Shown piece after piece: positions 14,042-22,597 of a DNA stretch of 64,000 bases. The position numbers were made by a program, and so were the translations under genes. Positions within the stretch are counted from its first letter, which is position 1. Every line of letters starts with the position of its first letter. The stretch comes from Amycolatopsis sp. MtRt-6 (lineage in GTDB: Bacteria; Actinomycetota; Actinomycetes; Mycobacteriales; Pseudonocardiaceae), in assembly GCF_017308975.1 (NCBI RefSeq), contig NZ_JADWPD010000010.1:124001-188000 (forward strand), in the 5' to 3' direction. The notes below the pieces were generated by a model. That model had not been told where the DNA came from. It was given only the letters and a program-made list of their open reading frames with translations, and searched no databases.

Positions 14042-16291
14042 GTGGCTCTCGCGCTGTACCGCAAGTACCGTCCGGCGACCTTCGCCGAGGTCGTCGGTCA
14101 GGAGCATGTGACCGATCCCCTCCGCACGGCGCTGTCCGCCGGGCGGATCAACCACGCCTACCTCTTCTCCGGCCCCCGCGGCTGCGGCAAGACGTCCAGC
14201 GCGCGCATCATGGCGCGCTCGCTGAACTGCGCCAAGGGCCCGACGCCGGACCCGTGCGGCGAGTGCAACTCGTGCCGGGCGCTCGCGCCCGAAGGCCCGG
14301 GCAGCGTCGACGTCACGGAGCTGGACGCGGCGAGCCACGGTGGTGTCGACGACGCCCGCGAGCTGCGTGACAAGGCGTTCTACGCGCCGGCCGAGTCGCG
14401 CTACCGCGTGTTCATCATCGACGAGGCGCACATGGTCACCACGCAGGGCTTCAACGCTCTGCTGAAGATCGTGGAAGAGCCGCCAGAGCACGTCATCTTC
14501 ATCTTCGCCACCACCGAGCCGGACAAGGTGCTCACCACCATCCGCTCGCGCACGCACCACTACCCGTTCCGGCTGATCCCGCCGAGCTCGATGCGCAGCC
14601 TGCTGGAGCGCAACATCGCGGCCGAGGGCGTCGAGGTCGAGCCGGCGGTGTACCCGCTGGTCATCCGCGCGGGCGGCGGCTCGGCGCGTGACACGCAGTC
14701 GGTGCTCGACCAGCTGCTGGCCGGTGCCGGGCCGGAGGGCGTTTCGTACGCGCGGGCGGTCGCGCTGCTGGGCGTCACCGATGTCGCGCTGATCGACGAC
14801 ATGGTCGACGCGCTTTCGACCGAGGACGCGGCAACGGTGTTCGGCACGGTCGAGAAGCTGACGGAAGCGGGCCACGACCCGCGCCGGTTCGCGACCGACC
14901 TGCTCGACCGGCTGCGCGACCTGGTGCTGCTGCGCGCGGTGCCGGAGTCCGCGGGCGGGCTGGTGTCCGCGCCGGAGGAGGAGCTTTCGCGGATGGTCGC
15001 GCAGGCCGAGCGGATCGGCCTCGCCACCCTCTCGCGCTACGCCGACATCGTCCACAATGGACTTCTGGAGATGCGGGGGGCGACGTCGCCGCGGCTCGTG
15101 CTCGAGCTGCTGTGTGCGCGGATGCTGCTGCCGTCGGTGACGGATGCGGAGAAGGCGCTGCTGGCGCGGATCGAGCGCTTGGAGCGCCGGGCGACCGTGG
15201 CCGGCGGGGGAGGCGCGCCCGCCGAGGGTGGTGTGGAGCCGCCGGTGCGGGCGGCGCCGGAACGCGAGTTTTCGCGGCCTTCGCAGCGCACGGCGCCGGC
15301 GGGCCCGGCGCCGGTGCCCGAGCCGGTCAAGCCGCCCGGGCGGCCCGCAGCCGCGGACCCGGCACCTGCCGCGGCCCGCCCGGGTGATGGCGGGGCCACC
15401 GCTCCGGCTCGGCCGGGCGATGGCGGGTCCGCTGCTTCCGCTGCTCCGGCGGCTGCGGCCCAGTCCGGCGATGGTGGCTGGGGAGCCGCGCGCACGCCGG
15501 GCGGTGGCACGGCAGCGGCTGCTTCCACGGCCACGGCCACGGCGTCCCCGGCTCCGGCGGGCGGCACTTCGGCCTCCGCCCCGGCCCAGTCCGGCGACGG
15601 CGGCTGGGGTGCGGTGCGCACGCCGGGCGGTGGCACGCCCGCCCCGGCGGCTGCTTCCCCGGCTTCCGACGCAGGCGGCGCGTCCGAGCCCTCGGCGTCG
15701 GGCGGCATGGACGCCGCCGGGATCCGGAACGTCTGGCCGCAGCTGATGACCGCGTTGCGCAAGTTCACCGGCGGCCGCAGCCTCGAGGCGATGCTGACGC
15801 AGGCGACGGTGGCGACCGTCGAGGGCAACGCCGTCACGCTGACCCACAAGTCCGAGCCGCTGGCCCGCCGCCTCTCCGACCAGGACAACGCCCGCAAGAT
15901 CGCCGGCGCCCTGACCGACGTCCTGGGCGGCGACTGGCAGGTCCGCTGCGTCCACGGCAACGCCCCGGCGGCGCCGGTGGCCCGTCCGCAGCCGTCGGCA
16001 CCGGCGCCGGAGCGGTCGTTCACCCGCCAGTCCGCGGCAGCCGCGGCCCCCGCCGCCGAACCGGCGGCGGCCCGCCCCGCGACGCCGCCGGCACCGTCGC
16101 GGCCCAAGGTCACGACGACCGAGCCGGACATCCCGCTGCCCCCCGAACCCACCGACGAGGACGACGAGGACCTCTACAACGAGGACGCCAGCCCGGCCCC
16201 GCCGCCACCCCCACCGCCGCCGGACCAGGACCCGGACGAGGTGGCCCGCAAGCTCCTCTCCGAGCACCTCGGCGCCCGCCCCCTCGACTGA
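14042..16291 (+). CDS. dnaX: DNA polymerase III subunits gamma and tau
   Basis: Protein of 749 aa, the clamp-loader ATPase. It has Walker A GPRGCGKT (44-51), zinc cysteines C63, C72, C75, C78, Walker B DEAH (127-130) and the SRC-like box TIRSRTHH. Domain III ends near residue 370. Then comes a ~190-residue Pro/Ala/Gly-rich linker with the repeated units PGDGG and QSGDGGWGA-RTPGGGT, and a conserved tau-type domain (about 560-650, GIRNVWPQLMTALRKF). The C-terminus is acidic and Pro-rich. GTG at 14042 is the only sensible start. No slippery A-run for a gamma frameshift is visible in this GC-rich gene. It lies upstream of ybaB and recR as in many bacteria. Confidence 0.97.
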   Translation: MALALYRKYRPATFAEVVGQEHVTDPLRTALSAGRINHAYLFSGPRGCGKTSSARIMARSLNCAKGPTPDPCGECNSCRALAPEGPGSVDVTELDAASHGGVDDARELRDKAFYAPAESRYRVFIIDEAHMVTTQGFNALLKIVEEPPEHVIFIFATTEPDKVLTTIRSRTHHYPFRLIPPSSMRSLLERNIAAEGVEVEPAVYPLVIRAGGGSARDTQSVLDQLLAGAGPEGVSYARAVALLGVTDVALIDDMVDALSTEDAATVFGTVEKLTEAGHDPRRFATDLLDRLRDLVLLRAVPESAGGLVSAPEEELSRMVAQAERIGLATLSRYADIVHNGLLEMRGATSPRLVLELLCARMLLPSVTDAEKALLARIERLERRATVAGGGGAPAEGGVEPPVRAAPEREFSRPSQRTAPAGPAPVPEPVKPPGRPAAADPAPAAARPGDGGATAPARPGDGGSAASAAPAAAAQSGDGGWGAARTPGGGTAAAASTATATASPAPAGGTSASAPAQSGDGGWGAVRTPGGGTPAPAAASPASDAGGASEPSASGGMDAAGIRNVWPQLMTALRKFTGGRSLEAMLTQATVATVEGNAVTLTHKSEPLARRLSDQDNARKIAGALTDVLGGDWQVRCVHGNAPAAPVARPQPSAPAPERSFTRQSAAAAAPAAEPAAARPATPPAPSRPKVTTTEPDIPLPPEPTDEDDEDLYNEDASPAPPPPPPPPDQDPDEVARKLLSEHLGARPLD

Positions 16292-16358
16292 ACCCCGTAC
16301 CCACACGGTCGGCTGACGGGCCGACCCTCCCGGTACGTGGGCCGAGCCCTCCGCGGGG

Positions 16359-17207
16359 TCAGGAGGCCAGGTAGGCCTCGATCGCCGCGGCGATGGCCGA
16401 GGCGTACTGCCCGCGTCCCGCCGCGCTCGTCATGCGGGCCGCTTCCGTGGCGTTGCGCATGTTGCCGCACTCCACCAGGGCCGCCGGGCGCGTCGAGAGG
16501 TTGAGGCCGGCCAGATCCGCGCGGGGGGACAGCCCGTTCGCGCCGATGTAGTTCGCCGTGCCGAAGCCGCTCGTGCGCATCGTGTCGCGCAGTGTCTGGG
16601 CCAGCCGCGTCGACGGCGCTCCCTGCGCGGCGTTCAGCGGCGGTGCCGAGTACGCGACGTGGAAGCCGCTCGCCCCGGCCGCTTCCGAACCGTCGGCGTG
16701 GATGGACACGACCGCGTCGGCGTTCGCCTCGTTGCCGATCGCCGCCCGGCGGTCGACGCAGGGGCCGACGCCCGTGTCGTCCTGTCGCGTGTAGACCACG
16801 CGGATTCCCTTGTCCGCCAACGCCTTCCCGACCCGCTGGGCGACGTCGAACGTGAACGCGTGCTCGGGGTAGCCGTCGTTGGTCGCGGTGCCGGTCGTGT
16901 TGCACGGCTTGGTCTTCCCGCGCCCGGCCGGCACCTGGCGGTTGATCTCCGCCGGGTGGGCGCCGTTCCCGCCGTTGTGCCCCGGATCCAGCACGACGAC
17001 CTTCCCGGCCGCCGAAGGCAGCGGCGACGTCGTCGGAGGCGGCGTCGTCGTCGGCGGCGGCGCAACCGACGGCGACGGCGAAGACGTGACCGCCGGCGTG
17101 ACCACCGGGGCAGGCGCGGGCGCCGCCGGAGCGGCGTCGGAGCAGCCGGTGAGCAGCAGGGCGCCGGCCAGCAGGAGGGGGACAGTCACGCGTCGCACGG
17201 CGACCAC
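16359..17207 (-). CDS. N-acetylmuramoyl-L-alanine amidase (Amidase_3), lipoprotein
   Basis: Protein of 282 aa from GTG 17207. It has a lipoprotein signal, [12 protein letters not shown] (Cys22), then a Pro/Thr/Ser-rich tether of about 40 residues. The zinc amidase domain has [10 protein letters not shown] (His77), GYPEHAF (Glu115), VSIHADGSE (His170) and catalytic VECGN (Glu246). It cleaves the bond between muramic acid and the stem peptide in the cell wall. The same family sits between dnaX and recR in M. tuberculosis (Rv3717). That protein is secreted, whereas this one looks lipid-anchored. It is convergent with dnaX and divergent from ybaB. Confidence 0.93.
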   Translation of the reverse strand: MVAVRRVTVPLLLAGALLLTGCSDAAPAAPAPAPVVTPAVTSSPSPSVAPPPTTTPPPTTSPLPSAAGKVVVLDPGHNGGNGAHPAEINRQVPAGRGKTKPCNTTGTATNDGYPEHAFTFDVAQRVGKALADKGIRVVYTRQDDTGVGPCVDRRAAIGNEANADAVVSIHADGSEAAGASGFHVAYSAPPLNAAQGAPSTRLAQTLRDTMRTSGFGTANYIGANGLSPRADLAGLNLSTRPAALVECGNMRNATEAARMTSAAGRGQYASAIAAAIEAYLAS

Positions 17208-17285
17208 GGTGCCACAGCCCGGCACTTCGCGTGGCGCGACTACCCTGGTGGGGACACAGGCGTGCAGAGAGGACCGAGTGCGATC

Positions 17286-17645
17286 ATGGCCCAACCCGGC
17301 GGCGGCTTCGACCTTTCCCAGCTGATGCAGCAGGCACAGCAGATGCAGCAGAAGCTCGTCGAAGCCCAGGAAGAGCTGGCCAACACCGAGGTCACCGGCA
17401 CGGCCGGCGGCGGACTGGTCACCGCGACCGTCTCCGGTGACAGCCAGCTGAAGAGCCTGCAGATCGACCCGAAGGTGGTCGACCCGGACGACGTCGAGAC
17501 GCTGTCCGACCTGATCGTCGCGGCCGTGCGCGACGCCTCGGCGAGCGCGCAGAAGCTCACCGAGCAGAAGCTCGGCCCGCTGGCCGGCGGCCTCGGCGGC
17601 GGTGGCGGCATGCCGGACCTCGGCAGCCTCGGCTTCGGCGGCTGA
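17286..17645 (+). CDS. YbaB/EbfC nucleoid-associated protein
   Basis: Protein of 119 aa. N-terminal helix: [20 protein letters not shown]. The family core follows: [16 protein letters not shown], then [25 protein letters not shown]. The C-terminus is Gly-rich ([19 protein letters not shown]). These proteins form tweezer-like dimers that bind DNA. The gene is almost always next to recR, as here. A GGA lies 12 bases before the ATG, so the ribosome site is weak. Confidence 0.95.
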   Translation: MAQPGGGFDLSQLMQQAQQMQQKLVEAQEELANTEVTGTAGGGLVTATVSGDSQLKSLQIDPKVVDPDDVETLSDLIVAAVRDASASAQKLTEQKLGPLAGGLGGGGGMPDLGSLGFGG

Positions 17646-17650
17646 CGAAC

Positions 17651-18247
17651 TTGTACGAAGGTGTCGTCCAGGACCTGATCGACGAGCTCGGGCGCCTGCC
17701 CGGGGTCGGGCCGAAGAGCGCCCAGCGGATCGCGTTCCACCTGCTGGCCACCGACCCGGCCGACATCGCGCGGCTGCAGGACGTCCTCGGCAAGGTCAAG
17801 GAGGGCGTGCAGTTCTGCGAGATCTGCGGCAACGTCTCCGAGCAGCCGACGTGCCGCATCTGCCGCGACGAGCGCCGCGACCTCACGGTCATCTGCGTGG
17901 TCGAGGAGCCGAAGGACGTCTTGGCGGTCGAGCGCACGCGCGAGTTCAAGGGCCGCTACCACGTCCTGGGCGGCGCGCTCGACCCGCTGTCGGGCATCGG
18001 CCCGGAGCAGCTGCGGATGCGCGAGCTCCTCAAGCGCATCGGCGAGGCGGACATCAAGGAGATCATCATCGCCACCGACCCCAACACGGAGGGTGAGGCA
18101 ACGGCGACGTACCTGGTCCGCATGCTGCGCGACTTCCCGGGCCTGAGCGTGACGCGGCTGGCGTCGGGCCTGCCGATGGGTGGTGACCTGGAGTTCGCGG
18201 ACGAGCTGACCCTGGGCCGCGCGCTGTCGGGCCGCCGGGTGCTCTAA
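17651..18247 (+). CDS. recR: Recombination mediator protein RecR
   Basis: Protein of 198 aa, the normal length. It starts at TTG 17651 just after ybaB. The N-terminal helix-hairpin-helix has [17 protein letters not shown]. The zinc finger cysteines are C56, C59, C68 and C71. A TOPRIM domain follows with [12 protein letters not shown] and [14 protein letters not shown]. The C-terminal Walker-B-like segment is [13 protein letters not shown]. It acts with RecO/RecF to load RecA on gaps. Its stop overlaps the stop of the opposite-strand glucosaminidase by four bases. Confidence 0.97.
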   Translation: MYEGVVQDLIDELGRLPGVGPKSAQRIAFHLLATDPADIARLQDVLGKVKEGVQFCEICGNVSEQPTCRICRDERRDLTVICVVEEPKDVLAVERTREFKGRYHVLGGALDPLSGIGPEQLRMRELLKRIGEADIKEIIIATDPNTEGEATATYLVRMLRDFPGLSVTRLASGLPMGGDLEFADELTLGRALSGRRVL

Positions 18248-18801
18248 GGGACGTCGAAGCGGCGCAGGTCGTACCGGTCCATCAGCTTGATCACCTTGTT
18301 CGCGTACTCCGGGTCGGTGGCGTACTTCCGCGCCACCACCCGGATGAACGCGTCCGGGTCGTCGCGCACCGGCAGCGCCGCCGCGTAATTCGACGACGTC
18401 GTCAGCAGCCGGCCGTAGTCGCGGAACGAGTCGTCGATCGACGCGTACACCCGGAAATACGCGTCCACCGCGTGGCACGGCGCCGGAATGCACTCCGTCG
18501 AGGGATAGCGGGCGCAGCGCAGGGCAATCGGTCCCGGGCTCGTCGGCCGCACGCACTTGAAGCCGAAGTGGTTCAGCTCGTTCACCGACAGCTTGCTGCG
18601 GCCCCAGTTCGACTCCAGGATCGACTGCGCCACCGTCACCGAGGCCGGGATGTCGTACGCCGCGTGGATCGCGCGGGCGATCGGGCCCGCCGCGCCGACG
18701 TACGCCTCCTGGAAGCCCGCGGTCAGCGCGGCGTCGCGAACAGCGCCCTGGTCGATGGGCGGGACCGCCACCAGCGCGGCCGCCAGTCCGATGTGGATCA
18801 T
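18244..18801 (-). CDS. Glucosaminidase-domain peptidoglycan hydrolase
   Basis: Protein of 185 aa. It has the FlgJ/LytG-type glucosaminidase pattern: [26 protein letters not shown], where the Glu of ILESNWG is the expected catalytic residue, then [27 protein letters not shown] and [15 protein letters not shown]. The N-terminus is short and hydrophobic ([14 protein letters not shown]), an incomplete signal peptide, so a start further upstream or non-classical export is possible. It hydrolyses glycan strands of the cell wall. Four cysteines lie in the central loop (FKC..RCARY..EC..PC), possibly disulfide-bonded outside the cell. Confidence 0.85.
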   Translation of the reverse strand: MIHIGLAAALVAVPPIDQGAVRDAALTAGFQEAYVGAAGPIARAIHAAYDIPASVTVAQSILESNWGRSKLSVNELNHFGFKCVRPTSPGPIALRCARYPSTECIPAPCHAVDAYFRVYASIDDSFRDYGRLLTTSSNYAAALPVRDDPDAFIRVVARKYATDPEYANKVIKLMDRYDLRRFDVP

Positions 18802-18858
18802 GGCGACACTTTGCCCGGCTCACCGCCGGAAAAACCGGCGGTCACCCGGACGGATGAC

Positions 18859-19956
18859 TCAGCAGTAGCCGAGCTGCGCCAGCGTGTCGACGACGATCTC
18901 GGACGGGTGGTACTTGTCCATCCAGGACTCGCCGCGGCGGTTCTGGTACGTGTCGAGGAAGTTCTGCAGCTTGTCGCCGCGCATCTCGGTCAGCACGACC
19001 GTCTCGCCGAGGTGCTGCGGCGTCTCCGTGCGCTCGCGGTGCACCGCGCACGGCAGGCCGAGGTAGTAGCACTCCGCCGAAAGACCACCCGAATCGGTGA
19101 CGACGTACTCGGCGCGGGCCACCAGCGGCAGGAACTTCAGGTAGCGCATCTTCGGCTGGACGATGAACTGGTCGTCGAAGATGTTCCCGATGCCCAGCGA
19201 GCGGATCTTCTCGCGCTCCGGCGCGCCGGCCATGTACAGGATCGGCATCTTGCGGCTCTGCTCGCGCAGGATCTCCAGCGCCTCGCGGTACTTGTCCGGG
19301 CGGGAGACCAGCTCGAAGCGGTGCAGCGTGGCCAGGCCGAACTTCTCCGGCAGGTTCGGCACGTCCAGCGGCCCGTTGATGGCGAGGCGCATGGCGTCGA
19401 TCGCCGTGTTGGCCTCGGTGTCGACGACCACACCGCGGGCGTGGCGCAGGTTGTTGACCTCGCGGATGCTCGGCGCGAAGTGGATGTCGACGATCTTCGC
19501 CGCGATCTTGCGGTTCAGCTCCTCCGGCAGCGGCGAGAGGATGCTGCCCGACCGCGCGCCCGCCTCGACGTGCCCCACCCGGGACTTGAGGATCCGCTTG
19601 CCGATCAGCGAGCCGTACGGCGTGGTGAACGTGTCGCCGTGCACCAGCACCAGCGGGGGACGGCCGTCCTCGGTCAGCGCGGCGCGCAGCTCGTGGCGGC
19701 GGCTCCACGCCGTCCGCAGCACCTGCGCGGCCCAGCCGGGCACCTGCGCCGGCGACTCGAGGTTGTGCGCCTTGTCCTCCGGCACCAGCCAGACGTCCGG
19801 CGCCGGCATGTTCAGGTCCGCGAGGACGTCCGCGACCTCGTCGACGTGCTGGGCGGTGAACCAGATCTTCGGCCGCATCCCGCGCTCGCGGATCCCGTGG
19901 TAGACCGGCGCGATCTTGATCAGTTCCGCGGTGGTGCCGAGAATGAAGGAAATCAC
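18859..19956 (-). CDS. UDP-N-acetylglucosamine 2-epimerase-like enzyme
   Basis: Protein of 365 aa from GTG 19956. It has the GT-B-like epimerase_2 fold: FILGTTAELIKIAPVYHGIRERG at the start, LVHGDTFTTPYG, VGHVEAGARSG, EELNRKIAAKIVDIHFAP, LHRFELVSRP and VVTDSGGLSAECYYLGLP near the UDP site. The canonical HTQH-like loop of WecB is HGDT here, so the sugar may differ from GlcNAc. It would supply an activated sugar, such as a ManNAc type, to the neighbouring glycan cluster. It is divergent from the GT2 gene with 84 bp between them. Confidence 0.87.
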   Translation of the reverse strand: MISFILGTTAELIKIAPVYHGIRERGMRPKIWFTAQHVDEVADVLADLNMPAPDVWLVPEDKAHNLESPAQVPGWAAQVLRTAWSRRHELRAALTEDGRPPLVLVHGDTFTTPYGSLIGKRILKSRVGHVEAGARSGSILSPLPEELNRKIAAKIVDIHFAPSIREVNNLRHARGVVVDTEANTAIDAMRLAINGPLDVPNLPEKFGLATLHRFELVSRPDKYREALEILREQSRKMPILYMAGAPEREKIRSLGIGNIFDDQFIVQPKMRYLKFLPLVARAEYVVTDSGGLSAECYYLGLPCAVHRERTETPQHLGETVVLTEMRGDKLQNFLDTYQNRRGESWMDKYHPSEIVVDTLAQLGYC

Positions 19957-20040
19957 CGTGAAGGCCCATTTCTGGTCGGGTGCGGTGGCGTAAGGATACT
20001 GGCCGACCCCGCGCGCGGGCCGCCGGGTAGCCTCGGCACG

Positions 20041-21060
20041 GTGAGTGCGAACCCGCTCCTCCCCTCGCTCAGCGTCGTGATCCCGGTCTACAACGAGCAG
20101 GACTGGATCGAACGCAGTGTCGGCGCGCTGCTCGCTTCGGCGTCGGCCGCGAGCTGGCCGATCGAGGTCGTCGTGGTCGACGACGGCAGCACCGACGCCA
20201 CGCCCTCGCGCCTCGACGACCTGCGTGAACGCCACGGCATCACCGTCCTGAGCCAGGCCAATTCCGGCCGGTTCGAGGCGCGGCGGGCCGGCATCGCCAA
20301 GTCGTCCGGCGAGTGGGTCGCGCTGCTCGACAGCCGCGTCATCGTCGACGAGCACACCCTCACGTTCCTACGTGACCAGCTCGCCGAGCACCCCGAGCGC
20401 GCGGTCTGGAACGGCCACATCAACGTCGCCTCCGAGCACAACCCGTACGCCGGCTTCATGGCCGGCCTGGTCAAGGTGCCCTGGCGCAAGTACTGCGCGA
20501 ACCCGCGGCTGATGTCGTACGGCATCGACGAGTTCGACGTCTACCCGAAGGGCACCACGTTCTTCTGCGCCCGCCGCGGCCTCCTCGAGGGCTCGGTGAC
20601 GGCGTTCGCGTCGCTGTTCGACGACATCCGCTTCGCCAGCGACGACACCCGCATGCTGCGCTGGATCGCCGAGCGCGAGCGGATCTGGCTGGCCCCGGAG
20701 CTGTCGGCCACTTACAACGGGCGTGACTCGTTCAAGAAGTTCACGCAGCAGGCCTACTTCCGCGGCACGACCTACGTGGACTCCTACATCGCTTCGCCCG
20801 GCCCGGCCCGCAACGCGCTGTTCGGCGCGCTCGCCGCCGGGGTAGTCGGCCTGGTCTTCGCCGCGAAGAAGCCGAAGACGACGCTGGCCGCGGGTGTCCT
20901 CGGCGCGGTCGCGGCGGGCGAGGTCGTCAAGAAGTGCGGCGCGACCGGCCCCGAGGCCCGCGCGGTGACGAAGCTGCTGCCGGTGTTCGCCGGCGGCTTC
21001 GGCGCCGGTGTCCTGCGTGGACTGGCGATGGCCGTGCGGGCGCGGCTCCGCCGCCGATGA
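20041..21060 (+). CDS. GT2 family glycosyltransferase
   Basis: Protein of 339 aa. A GT-A domain comes first: SLSVVIPVYNEQDWIE, VVVVDDGSTDATPSRL, ANSGRFEARRAGIAKSSGEWVALLDSR (LDSR in place of DXD). GTTFFCARR and DDTRMLRWIAERERIWL form the acceptor part. The C-terminal ~90 residues carry hydrophobic segments (LFGALAAGVVGLVFAAKK; VLGAVAAGEVV), so it is membrane-attached. It probably transfers a sugar to a lipid-linked or polymer acceptor on the cytoplasmic face. The stop overlaps the flippase start (ATGA), which couples the two. Confidence 0.88.
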   Translation: MSANPLLPSLSVVIPVYNEQDWIERSVGALLASASAASWPIEVVVVDDGSTDATPSRLDDLRERHGITVLSQANSGRFEARRAGIAKSSGEWVALLDSRVIVDEHTLTFLRDQLAEHPERAVWNGHINVASEHNPYAGFMAGLVKVPWRKYCANPRLMSYGIDEFDVYPKGTTFFCARRGLLEGSVTAFASLFDDIRFASDDTRMLRWIAERERIWLAPELSATYNGRDSFKKFTQQAYFRGTTYVDSYIASPGPARNALFGALAAGVVGLVFAAKKPKTTLAAGVLGAVAAGEVVKKCGATGPEARAVTKLLPVFAGGFGAGVLRGLAMAVRARLRRR

Positions 21061-22346
21061 GCACCGAAGTGGACACGCCGGCCGCCGCGCGCGGCGGACG
21101 CACGACCGCGGGCAGCCTCGGCGGCTCGCTGATCGTGTCCATCGGCCTCGGCTACCTGCTCACGGTCGCCTGCCAGCGGCTGCTGCCGCCGCAGGAGTAC
21201 ACCGTCTTCGTCACGTTCTGGGGCCTGGTGATGGGCCTCGGCAGCACGCTGTCGCCGCTCGAGCAGGAACTTTCGCGCCAGTCGGCGGTCGCCGCGCTCG
21301 CCGGCGGCAAGGCGGGCCGCCCGGCGCTGCGGGCGGTCGCGGTCGGCGTGCTCGTCGCGGCCGCGTTTTCGCTCGCGCTGCTGATCCCGCCGGTCAACGA
21401 GAAGCTGTTCCACGGCGAGTGGTCGCTGGCGCTGATCGTGCTGTGCGGCGGCGTCGCGTTCGCCTGCCAGTTCGGCACGCGCGGGCTGCTCATCGGGCAG
21501 CACAAGGTGAAGGCCTTCTCACTGCTCGTGATCGCCGAACCGGCCATCCGGGCGCTGATCCTGGGTGTCCTGTTCGTCTCGGTGGCCTACAACGTCGTTT
21601 CGCTGGCGATCGCGGTCGCCGCGGGCTCGTTCGCCTGGCTGCTGTTCGCGCGCCCGGCCGGGCAGCTGCTCGACGTCCACGTCGAGGGCGACGGCTGGGG
21701 CGTGACATCCCGCCGGATGAGCATGCTGCTGGTCGGCGCGGCCCTGACGGCGGCGGTGATCACGGGCTACCCGGCCCTGGTCGGCCTGCTGGCCCCGGGC
21801 GGCGACGGCGACCGCGTCGGAGCGCTGTTCGCGGCGCTGGTCATCGCGCGGCTGCCGCTGACGCTGATCGGGCCGGTGCAGTCGCTGGCGGTGCCGTTCG
21901 TGGTCCGGCTGTCGGTGACTGAGGAGGGCCGCCACCGGCTGCGCCGCGTCCTCGCTCTCGGCGCGGCCGCTTCGCTGGTTTTGGCGGCTTTGGGTGCGCT
22001 GGTGGGGCTGTGGCTGGGCCCGTGGGCGGTCCGGTTCGTGAGCGGCCCGGGCTACGACATCGACGGCTGGTCGGTGGCGGGGCTGGTGTGGTCGTCGGTG
22101 CTGCTGGTGCCGATGCAGCTGCTCACGGCGGTGCTGGTGGCCCGCACCCAGGCGAAGCTCGTGCTGGCGACCTGGGCGGCGGTGACGGGCACGGCATCGC
22201 TGCTGCTGCTGTTCCTGCCGGGCGACACGGTGTTCCGCGCGGTGGTCGCGCTGGCGGTGGCGCCCACGCTGGGGCTGGCGGTGGTACTGGGGTTCGTGTT
22301 GCGGCGGGCGCCGGAGCCGGTCGAGTCCGCTCCGGACGCTGCCTGA
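21057..22346 (+). CDS. Polysaccharide/lipid-linked sugar flippase-like membrane protein (MOP superfamily)
   Basis: Protein of 429 aa with about 12-14 hydrophobic helices. The pattern LGYLLTVACQRLLPPQEYTVFVTFWGLVMGLGSTLSPLEQELSR, two repeated six- to seven-helix halves and the RGLLIGQHK loop fit actinobacterial Wzx/MurJ-like members of the MOP superfamily. It likely moves a polyprenol-linked glycan across the membrane. It is in one operon with the GT2 gene. Exact substrate unknown; a role in export of the product made by the epimerase and GT2 pair is an inference. Confidence 0.8.
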   Translation: MSTEVDTPAAARGGRTTAGSLGGSLIVSIGLGYLLTVACQRLLPPQEYTVFVTFWGLVMGLGSTLSPLEQELSRQSAVAALAGGKAGRPALRAVAVGVLVAAAFSLALLIPPVNEKLFHGEWSLALIVLCGGVAFACQFGTRGLLIGQHKVKAFSLLVIAEPAIRALILGVLFVSVAYNVVSLAIAVAAGSFAWLLFARPAGQLLDVHVEGDGWGVTSRRMSMLLVGAALTAAVITGYPALVGLLAPGGDGDRVGALFAALVIARLPLTLIGPVQSLAVPFVVRLSVTEEGRHRLRRVLALGAAASLVLAALGALVGLWLGPWAVRFVSGPGYDIDGWSVAGLVWSSVLLVPMQLLTAVLVARTQAKLVLATWAAVTGTASLLLLFLPGDTVFRAVVALAVAPTLGLAVVLGFVLRRAPEPVESAPDAA

Positions 22347-22500
22347 GGTTCTCGCCGGACCCGGCCGAGGTCGCGGACCCGCCCTCCCCGGGCAGGGTTC
22401 CGGCAAAGTCGTTTGTGCTGGTCGTGCTGACGGGCTCGGCCGGGCGTGGCTGCTCGGCCCCAGGCCAGGACCCGCCCTCCCTGGGGGACCATCCCCACTT

Positions 22501-22585
22501 CAGCCTATCTGCCCGCCCCGACCAAAACCCCCGCCGTGAAGCCGCCCCGAGCCGCCTTGTCCACACCCCGGCCCCGTTGTGGAAA
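22501..22585. repeat. Intergenic element with DnaA-box-like inverted sites (copy 1)
   Basis: The element starts CAGCCTATCTG, continues with CCGACCAAAACCCCCGCCG, and 56 bp from its start has TTGTCCACA (22557-22565), identical to the actinobacterial DnaA-box consensus. The partly complementary TTGTGGAAA lies at 22577-22585. The same order recurs at 36901-36987. It sits between two convergent genes. Just upstream, GGACCCGCCCTCCC occurs twice (22375 and 22468). Confidence 0.55.
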
Positions 22586-22597
22586 GACGGCGGAACG

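Noticed and set aside
14042-16291. Programmed frameshift producing a gamma subunit in dnaX
   Set aside because: No A-rich slippery heptamer is visible near the end of domain III.
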